Shown here: positions 9,001 to 11,728 of the stretch, piece after piece
How positions within the stretch are numbered: the first letter of the stretch is position 1
How the letters are laid out: every line of letters begins with the position of its first letter
Assembly: GCA_030267965.1 (NCBI GenBank)
Contig: BRYA01000483.1
Location: 3,978 to 15,705 of the forward strand
Direction of reading: 5' to 3'
DNA from: Triparma columacea
Taxonomy: Eukaryota; Sar; Bolidophyceae; Parmales; Triparmaceae
DNA length: 11,728 nt
Translations under genes and position numbers: made by a program
Notes under the pieces: model-generated
Told to the model about the DNA's origin: nothing
What the model saw: the letters and a program-made list of their open reading frames with translations, nothing else
Database searches by the model: none

Positions 9001-10467
9001 TTGAAGGCGAGAGTGACTGTTGGCTCTATTACGAGTATGATCGATTTGCTAACTGATGTGTATGTGACGTACATGTTTTGGTTTGATGAGAAGGGGGGAT
9101 ACTTCAAGGCTTCTCTGGCAAGTTTGGTGGTATCCATAGGGATACAAATGCTTGTAGTTTGGGTAAAGAACAGAAAGTTGGGTACAAAGAGGGTGGTACG
9201 GGAGTGTATTCCAATCTTGCTTGGGTACAAGCCTGCTGTTGATGCTTACAGAGTTGCAACGGGAGAAAAGCAAGAGATTGAGACAGCATTTGACGCAATG
9301 GGTGAATTAACATGTATGAAAGTGGTTGAGATGTTTGCTGAGGCAATCCCTGGAGTGATCATTCAACTTATGGCAATTGTAACTAGTACCAAAGATGTTG
9401 GAATTTCAGCATGGCTTTCAGTTGCAGTGTCAGCTATTACAACAGGCTTTGCTTCAGCAACTATTAGTTATGACTGGGATACAGACCCTGGGATGAGAGA
9501 AAAGGCACCAGACTTTTATGGGTGTATACCAGCACAAGCAGGTATGAGGACAGTAGTGTTTGTGTCAATGTTGCTCTTTACAGCAGGGATGCTTCTAATA
9601 AGGTGTACAACAATAGTTCTTCTTGGGGTGATGGGAGGTAGGTGGGCCTTTCTCTACATTGGAGCCGACCTTGGTCTCTACTTGTTGGTTAAGATATGGA
9701 GGGGAGACTTTTGGTACTGGATATCATTAGGGGGTAACATTGAGATTGTGACTAGTATTCTTTGCAGAGTGGTGATAAAGATCATTACAGATTTCACATC
9801 AATAGTGATATATAGACATCCTTATGAAGTTGGAGGAGTGTATTGGTTGTTTGGTCTTGTTTTGACCATGGGGAGCCTCCCAATGTCAATACATATAGCT
9901 TCACCTTATGTTGATGAGCGAGCTATTGATATTGCATCATTCATTGTGAACTATTTCATTCTAATGACTATCCTATGCTTTGCTGTCTTCTTGTTGAACA
10001 TTGATAGGAAGTACTGGCACACATTCTGGAGTACACAAAGATCAAAGGACTATTCAATGGCATATTTCCTTGAAGGAAAAAGTGATAAAGTAAGGTTTGT
10101 AGTCTTTGGAAGGTCAAGGCATCATTGGGTCTCAATTGAAGGCGAATTAAGGAGGTGGATTGAGTCGAACTGGGCTAAATGGGAAGAGGAGCAACCAGAG
10201 TGGTTTACTGATGTGATGAAGGCTAAAGTACCTGTAGATTTTATTCCATCAGATGGAGATGCAAGAAGGAGAGAGAGTGTTAGGAGAGCAAGTGTTGATG
10301 CTGAAGCTGAGGGTGGTCTAGCAGGTGCTTTGAGAGCAAGCATTAGGAGAGCAAGTGTTGGAGGCGCTGATGGTGGAGAGATTATAGGGCTAGGAGGTGG
10401 GAAGGCTAAAGTTAGCAGTGTTGTGCCAGTTAAAGATGAAGAAGAGAAAGAAGGTGAAGCAATTTGA
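3073..10467 (+). CDS. Giant START-like / tandem XK-related (scramblase-like) membrane protein
   Basis: One uninterrupted frame to TGA at 10465-10467 gives 2464 residues from ATG 3073, or 2506 from ATG 2947. I prefer 3073: it lies downstream of the likely start site, its context is good (G at -3 and +4), and the intervening 42 residues (Thr, His, Arg rich) are unlike the rest. Residue numbers here count from 2947. Residues 96-260 are an unassigned N-terminal region. START-like repeats lie at about 365-560, 643-850 and 883-1090, with a truncated copy at 1100-1168. A Ser-rich linker follows, then two homologous membrane modules (about 1268-1856 and 1884-2472). Each module has nine or ten hydrophobic segments in the order and spacing of XK-related scramblases. 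The tail is acidic. No signal peptide is seen. The expected role is binding or moving lipids and redistributing phospholipids between bilayer leaflets; this is inferred from family resemblance. START-like assignment is moderately sure; XKR likeness rests on motif order and length. The alternative is an uncharacterised polytopic membrane family. Confidence 0.85.
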   Translation: MEGEVEADVGVVNDAGEINFASEPPSGPNHTPSAICGPIDIDYTALGPEQVKLVKLLDDRGAIEGLIDNSTGVDVKVMELADVLHDERDKIVDFLLTDCEQGKFRRKTLQEYDEKEGVIHRLVYWQHYGSGNKFVEFLLDVKVVSPDKSTNIMELAPLDEDDLSDEATAMLVDILASIKTKTVKRGVIKGELSFTDFEFGQTAVTMVGTLKAEERATEMKPEVDVRTVKTFKSVRSMRSRVEGWNNGRIKKGDVKAAYAAVKGIMEEVRKKFRQPSVIDERRKRHFVEEVMPRAPPLIIEEEAMLERVGRLEKELHMKGKRVKGTLKEGIDKFLWREGDKVWGAYGVIVDKSAKGVLAEQYLLDTFARSEKHFKNNGNLPRAIRNDFEGTRSTHYHFGVKVPATTNRLFEMWLVWKEVKLENGQTSYMIGLVPLHEYYGASFTKLSKDGFVVGVTKGIYIMAEVAPNVCRVTRIQTVDLKFSGIHKTVMDKAIDYLAKSQLVEANRLQKKFRRNGKEVDAEVRGALVERMREGVELEEDQKKVFGELEELFGGEEEGGKTKILKKTSWKSRATFMASLKGRMGFGKLFGGEEEGGWGPLKSPYEGVKMELKYKQQEKGKKTLGFGRAECFADCSAEEAAAWFFEYSSRERMALSIEEGNPARLEIRKWGEERTNEKLFAIIKKLPYPLHKREFVMRYVLQKGCQDDTMSVAFVPANVQVDYGGNLGNLVRATTSGIFTAKNIEDHNGVLQCKLTLTQYMDTGGHIPVKVVDRTIPRVLSTIATLRDCFKRDEEIDKAALASLANIIKNEPQNYTKEEEDAISKGKEFYEKSKVDKNFDDLKSPDERVKMKLVHVDGESRGTGFATTLVDASVEECAAHVIVDLDSREKVEKAKKRGITFLKVINVNPHTLYYITTRDLGLPRFAPRDGRSKITWCKQDDGKVIIDVADTEEIDVDFPVKARNVLGKAHTVWVFEPLDPIGGVPKTSVTFTTKVDLGGVFFSSIMNKLAPGFLATVSNMRRKFDKSNEIDAFKRQQIIEKFEEIAIEGAPGIESHFNEIDGAQEISSGLSGTTMIKAEKGMGWGMTSIIARASHKEVAAFFWGLKSGVDSQLVIHRVNNKTLVITGDQGALTPKRSLSSLSSTRVDSIVSSLSSTTIGSKINAFTAFTAVKFSEVEEKKTDIEMMTVHTGLGKAASKKSVIKHLGIAIDAAYYFDNILKSTEAGEQDGRRFGEQLMERVNRRNVGDSKVEVVREFIAANRALREITEQHGFIRTLLFAVLMNKFKRRATSEGEDNSEEEARGWEIGSAMTGVMLTTATAAHAVDEWAHQFTEVQEVMNEQAWLRPMLEEIVMKLFMKSNLGLKARVIVGAITSMSDLLTDVYVTHKFWSDKKYGYFKASFASLAVSIGFQMLIVWGQNRKLGMKRVLREWIPILLGYKPAVDAYRVAKGKKQEAGHAVDPMYEMTFMKGIEMFAEAIPGVIIQLMAIATSDKDVGRSAWLSVAVSAITTGFASATISYDFDTDPARRETAPDFYGYIPAKASKRSVVFVSMMLLTAGMLLIRCTTIVLLGLIGGRWAILYIGADLGLFLLVKILRGDFWYWIPAGGNLEIVSSILLRVIGKIITDFTSIAHFRHPNAVGGAYWLFGLMLTMGSLPVSIYIASPYVDERAIDIASFIVNYFILMTILCFAVFLLNIDRKYWHTFWSTETSKAFTMAYFLEGKSDEVKFLVLTCSRHHWVSIEEEIKKWVGLNWAKWEEEQPEWFTDATKALVPVEFIPADGDARKIESVRRASVDAEAEGGLAGTLRASIRRASVGLDNAGALVSLHAVNDTIQDYAGLDPKQIGKLLGEQLLVALSFRKKGMTKEDAVRLFIGSNYVLRQAADKYAFVTPMLGAVVKNKLCKLRKVEGKAVELGEKEGREIGQSLARSLAINTKPVAAVDAFILNFPALQELDDEYEWFRPMLETISYRLLEEVPWGLKARVTVGSITSMIDLLTDVYVTYMFWFDEKGGYFKASLASLVVSIGIQMLVVWVKNRKLGTKRVVRECIPILLGYKPAVDAYRVATGEKQEIETAFDAMGELTCMKVVEMFAEAIPGVIIQLMAIVTSTKDVGISAWLSVAVSAITTGFASATISYDWDTDPGMREKAPDFYGCIPAQAGMRTVVFVSMLLFTAGMLLIRCTTIVLLGVMGGRWAFLYIGADLGLYLLVKIWRGDFWYWISLGGNIEIVTSILCRVVIKIITDFTSIVIYRHPYEVGGVYWLFGLVLTMGSLPMSIHIASPYVDERAIDIASFIVNYFILMTILCFAVFLLNIDRKYWHTFWSTQRSKDYSMAYFLEGKSDKVRFVVFGRSRHHWVSIEGELRRWIESNWAKWEEEQPEWFTDVMKAKVPVDFIPSDGDARRRESVRRASVDAEAEGGLAGALRASIRRASVGGADGGEIIGLGGGKAKVSSVVPVKDEEEKEGEAI
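3232..3726 (+). other. N-terminal region of the large protein, unassigned
   Basis: Residues 96-255 (numbered from 2947) form a predicted globular, charged region with alternating strand-like stretches, including HRLVYW, KFVEFLLDVKVV and TAVTMVGTL. It could be a strongly diverged START-like copy, since later copies share the pattern of strands ending in an acidic linker, but I see no diagnostic motif. A basic stretch follows (about 267-330, many Arg and Lys). The codon choice here is more C-ending than in the rest of the gene. Confidence 0.35.
4039..4626 (+). other. START-like domain 1
   Basis: Residues 365-560. The order resembles the START fold: a strand plus the helix preceded by VDKSAKGVLAEQ, an Arg-Ser-Glu region, then NRLFEMWLVWKE strands, and finally VCRVTRIQTVDLKFSGI leading into a long C-terminal helix. 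START domains bind a single lipid in a helix-grip cavity. It is more diverged than repeats 2 and 3. Confidence 0.55.
4718..4856 (+). repeat. 28-nt direct repeat encoding LFGGEEEGG twice
   Basis: Positions 4718-4745 and 4829-4856 are identical over 28 nt and lie 111 nt (37 codons) apart, so they are in frame. Both encode Leu-Phe-Gly-Gly followed by Glu3-Gly2. The repeat lies in the linker between START-like domains 1 and 2, next to a Lys/Arg-rich stretch, and looks like a recent in-frame duplication. Confidence 0.85.
4873..5496 (+). other. START-like domain 2
   Basis: Residues 643-850. It begins SPYEGVKMEL, then CFADCSAEEAAAWFFEYSSRERM, KKLPYPLHKREFVMRYVLQ, VDYGG, LQCKLTLTQYMDTGGHIPVKVV and the final amphipathic helix. 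The Gly-Gly-x-Ile-Pro step into the C-terminal helix and the Pro-x-x-x-x-Arg-Glu-Phe strand are typical of START-like proteins. This is the best preserved copy in the protein. Confidence 0.72.
5593..6216 (+). other. START-like domain 3
   Basis: Residues 883-1090. It shares the opening SPDERVKMKL and VDASVEECAAHVIVDLDSRE with domain 2, followed by the aromatic strands around TLYYITTRDLGLPRF, and ends in the helix KLAPGFLATVSNMRRKFDKSNEID. The clear alignment with domain 2 shows a tandem internal repeat. Confidence 0.68.
6244..6450 (+). other. Truncated START-like copy 4
   Basis: Residues 1100-1168. The segment GWGMTSIIARASHKEVAAFF and the following LVIHRVNNKTLVIT align with the opening strand-helix-strand of domains 2 and 3. 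The sequence then runs into a Ser-rich linker, so about two thirds of a domain is missing. It may be a degenerate copy now serving as a spacer. Confidence 0.5.
6481..6535 (+). repeat. In-frame 36-nt-period duplication encoding SSLSST twice
   Basis: The 19-nt sequences at 6481-6499 and 6517-6535 are identical and lie 36 nt (12 codons) apart. A 9-nt tandem repeat encoding Phe-Thr-Ala follows at 6556-6573. Both sit where START-like copy 4 breaks off, which marks this linker as a slippage-prone, fast-changing segment. Confidence 0.85.
6748..8514 (+). repeat. XK-related-like membrane module A (first of a tandem pair)
   Basis: Residues 1268-1856. About 135 residues of helical, charged sequence precede the membrane core at 1404-1737. 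Hydrophobic segments lie near 1404-1426, 1436-1457, 1468-1482 (possibly re-entrant), 1505-1530, 1537-1557, 1585-1634 (two helices), 1648-1672, 1681-1702 and 1711-1735. XKR-like marks are Asp1417-x-x-Thr-Asp1421 in the first helix, LLGYKP (1475-1480), Glu1516 and Pro1519 before Gln1524 in the EMFAEAIPGVIIQL helix, Tyr-Asp at the end of the next helix, and RGDFWYW (1636-1642). XK-related proteins have eight transmembrane helices plus two re-entrant ones in about 340 residues, which fits. The tail carries two RRAS sites. Confidence 0.7.
8424..8508 (+). other. Tail of module A with two RRAS phosphosite motifs
   Basis: Residues 1826-1854, just after the cytosolic tail of module A, contain VRRASVD (Ser1833) and IRRASVG (Ser1854) either side of an Ala/Glu/Gly segment. 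Arg-Arg-x-Ser is the consensus of PKA-type and other basophilic kinases. The same arrangement recurs at 2442-2470 after module B (Ser2449 and Ser2470). Confidence 0.6.
8596..10362 (+). repeat. XK-related-like membrane module B (second of a tandem pair)
   Basis: Residues 1884-2472, aligned to module A at a constant offset of 616 residues (1848 nt) with no net insertion or deletion at any motif checked. The membrane core is strongly conserved (Asp2033 and Asp2037, Glu2132, Pro2135, RGDFWYW at 2252-2258). The roughly 110 residues before the core are much more diverged. This copy should have the same fold and membrane topology as module A; if both act as scramblase units they form a covalent pair. 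Confidence 0.7.
10272..10356 (+). other. Tail of module B with two RRAS phosphosite motifs
   Basis: Residues 2442-2470 repeat the VRRASVD and IRRASVG pair of module A. All four serines are kept at the exact 616-residue period while nearby residues differ. About 36 residues follow to the stop, Gly-rich and then acidic (Lys and Glu). Confidence 0.6.
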
Positions 10468-10497
10468 ATGTGAACAAACATCATTCACAAATAGATC

Positions 10498-10553
10498 GGA
10501 AAATAGTTAAAAACATAAAATGATAAGAAGGATCAACAGGAAAATAGTTAAAA
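10498..10553 (+). repeat. 15-nt direct repeat in the 3' UTR
   Basis: GGAAAATAGTTAAAA occurs at 10498-10512 and 10539-10553, starting 31 nt after the stop codon. It is a short duplication in A-rich sequence, and no role is evident. Confidence 0.7.
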
Positions 10554-10621
10554 CACAAGTAAGTGTTACAAAATAGAAAGATTAGGGAGGAGAAAAAGTA
10601 GAGAGCTCAATTTTGTATTGG

Positions 10622-10637
10622 AATAAAATGAAATAAA
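10622..10637 (+). terminator. Tandem AATAAA polyadenylation signals of the large gene
   Basis: AATAAA occurs at 10622-10627 and again at 10632-10637, about 155-170 nt after the stop codon, followed by G/T-rich sequence. This arrangement fits a cleavage and polyadenylation site shortly downstream. It is inferred from motif and position only, and signal usage in algae is variable. Confidence 0.45.
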
Positions 10638-11043
10638 TTTTAGAGTAGTGTGTTATGACAAAAAGGAATGTTGGATGTGGGGTTGGGAGACTGAGTTGAG
10701 TGTAAGGTAAGAGGGTGTGTGGGGAGAGTATTGTGTAGGTTAGAGAAAGAAGGAAAAGAGAGAAGGAGTGAGGCTAATGGGGGGTCGTGTCATTGTTTTG
10801 CAGGAAGGTTGAGTGTTAAGGAAGTGTATTTTAGTTAACGTTTGGTATCATGAGAAATGAAGGAGATGGGATTAAATGAGATGAGAGCTGAAAGCACTGG
10901 AGGGAATAGAAGCGAAGAGGTAGCGAGAGTAAGTTTGAAAGCAGGCGTATTCTCGGGATCAGCACCGAGTGAGGAGACTTGTGCTTGCATTTAGGTTTGT
11001 GGGAGTTTAAGTGGGAGTGTAAGTGGGAGTGTAAGTGGGAGTC
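10638..11043. other. 3' flank, purine/T-rich, no supported gene
   Basis: About 400 bp with G, A and T strongly preferred over C on the + strand. No open frame with recognisable content, no RNA gene and no clear repeat was found except the beginning of GGGAGTGTAA-type units near 11010-11040, which lead into the octamer array. Confidence 0.5.
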
Positions 11044-11090
11044 AGAGTTTGGGAGTGTGGGAGTGTGGGAGGAAGTTTGAGAGTTGGGGA

Positions 11091-11194
11091 GTGTGGTAGT
11101 GTGGTAGTGTGGGAGTGTGGTAGTGTGGGAGTGTGGTAGTGTGGGAGTGTGAGAGTGTGGTAGTGTGGTAGTGTGGGAGTGTAGGAGTGTGGGA
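11091..11194 (+). repeat. Octamer minisatellite, 13 units of GTGTGGKA
   Basis: Thirteen consecutive 8-bp units follow the pattern GTGTGG(T/G)A with only two variant units (GTGTGAGA, GTGTAGGA). Looser, related units (GGGAGTGT) occur upstream to about 11010. The G/T-rich strand resembles irregular telomere-like or subtelomeric arrays, but the unit matches no telomere repeat I know. Confidence 0.88.
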
Positions 11195-11199
11195 GTGGG

Positions 11200-11643
11200 G
11201 TTAGAGGAGTTGAGTAAAGAGAGTAGTAGAGAGGAAGTGAATGGTAGAATTATTTGTGAGTGTGAGTGTTTGAGTGTGTGAGTGTGTTAGAGGAGTTGAG
11301 AAGAAAAAGTAGTGGAGAGAAAGTTATAAGGTAGAGTGGTGTTTGAGTGTGAGTGTGTGAGAAAGAATGAGAGCGAGTGTGTGAGTGTGTTAGAGGAGTT
11401 GAGAGAAGAGAGTAGGGGAGAGAAGGGTATAAAATGGAGTGGTGGGTGTGTGAGGTGTGAGTGTGTGAGTGTGTGAGTGTGTTAGAGGAGTTGATAGAAG
11501 AGCGTAGGGGAGAGAAGGGTATAAGGTAGAGGTGTGTGAGTGTGTGTGACGTGTGAGTATGTGAGTGTTTAAGTGTGTTAGAAGAGTTGATAGAAGAGAA
11601 TAGGGGAGAGAAGGGTATAAGGTAGAGGTGTGTGAGTGTGTGT
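11200..11643 (+). repeat. Tandem array of about five imperfect ~95-bp repeats
   Basis: Copies of a unit starting GTTAGAGGAGTTGA begin at 11200, 11286, 11389, 11481 and 11577, with spacings of 86, 103, 92 and 96 bp. Each has an A/G-rich half (GGGGAGAGAAGGGTATAA in the later copies) and a GTGTGAGTGT-rich half. The last three copies are closest to each other. The long minus-strand frame across this array is simply the repeat read backwards. Confidence 0.88.
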
Positions 11644-11673
11644 GACTAAGTAAAATCCAGGACTTGGTTGAAA

Positions 11674-11692
11674 TTGGTCGATATCCGACCAA
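11674..11692. repeat. 7-bp-arm hairpin at the array edge
   Basis: TTGGTCG and CGACCAA pair around the 5-base loop ATATC. It lies 30 bp after the tandem array ends, in sequence of ordinary composition. Confidence 0.65.
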
Positions 11693-11705
11693 AAAGAGGC
11701 TCATT

Positions 11706-11722
11706 TTGCACCTGAGGTGCAA
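11706..11722. repeat. Second 7-bp-arm hairpin at the window end
   Basis: TTGCACC and GGTGCAA pair around a TGA loop, 13 bp beyond the previous hairpin. Two compact hairpins in a row could belong to the end of another element or a small RNA, cut off by the window end. Confidence 0.65.
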
Positions 11723-11728
11723 TTTGCC

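Noticed and set aside
8596..10467. Second membrane module as a separate gene
   Set aside because: The frame continues without a stop from module A and there is no promoter-like element or start context between them.
11091..11194. True telomere
   Set aside because: The octamer matches no telomere unit I know, varies internally, and is followed by further ordinary sequence.
11674..11692. tRNA T-arm-like sequence
   Set aside because: The stem and loop lengths are wrong and no anticodon or acceptor arm can be found around it.
11390..11722. 110-residue minus-strand open frame
   Set aside because: It mostly reads the C-poor tandem array backwards and encodes only Leu/Ser/Thr/His-rich repeats; it is a by-product of the base composition.

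Overview
The window is nuclear-type eukaryotic DNA. It carries one intron-containing gene, one very large gene with no visible intron, and a long G/T/A-rich tandem-repeat tract. The GT-AG introns are short (96-120 bp) and both genes have TATA-like elements. The START-like repeats of the large protein remind me of microbial algae, possibly a stramenopile such as a diatom or bolidophyte. That lineage guess is inference from general resemblance; nothing here proves it.

Region by region (+ strand). 1-295 is the 5' flank of the first gene, with a C13 run, a near-perfect hairpin (146-188) and a TATA-like element (233-239). 296-2147 is a four-exon aldehyde dehydrogenase of the ALDH3 (fatty aldehyde dehydrogenase) family. 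Splicing joins the family motifs exactly into a 512-residue protein, which ends in a hydrophobic, tail-anchor-like segment. 2148-2929 is intergenic and contains no gene I can support. A TATA box (2930-2937) precedes the large gene. 3073-10467 (open from 2947) is a single continuous reading frame of 2464 to 2506 residues. 10468-11043 is the 3' flank with tandem AATAAA signals. 11044-11645 is almost free of C on the + strand. It holds an octamer minisatellite and about five copies of a roughly 95-bp repeat, followed by two small hairpins at the window edge.

The large protein is the notable object. Its N-terminal half holds three START-like (lipid-binding) repeats plus one truncated copy. Its C-terminal half is a tandem pair of polytopic membrane modules lying exactly 616 residues apart. 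Each module resembles the XK-related (XKR/CED-8) phospholipid scramblase family in order, length and motifs: Asp-x-x-Thr-Asp in the first helix, a Leu-Gly-Tyr turn, an Glu-(Ala/Thr)-x-Pro helix before a Gln, and a Gly-Asp-Phe loop. Each module ends in a tail with two Arg-Arg-Ala-Ser basophilic kinase sites. One polypeptide would therefore combine lipid-transfer-type domains with two covalently linked scramblase-like modules, echoing the separate VPS13A-XK partnership in animals. I know of no described protein with this architecture but could not search.

The fatty-aldehyde enzyme and the lipid-handling protein are neighbours on the same strand. Both could concern membrane lipids, but eukaryotic adjacency alone is weak evidence of a shared pathway.
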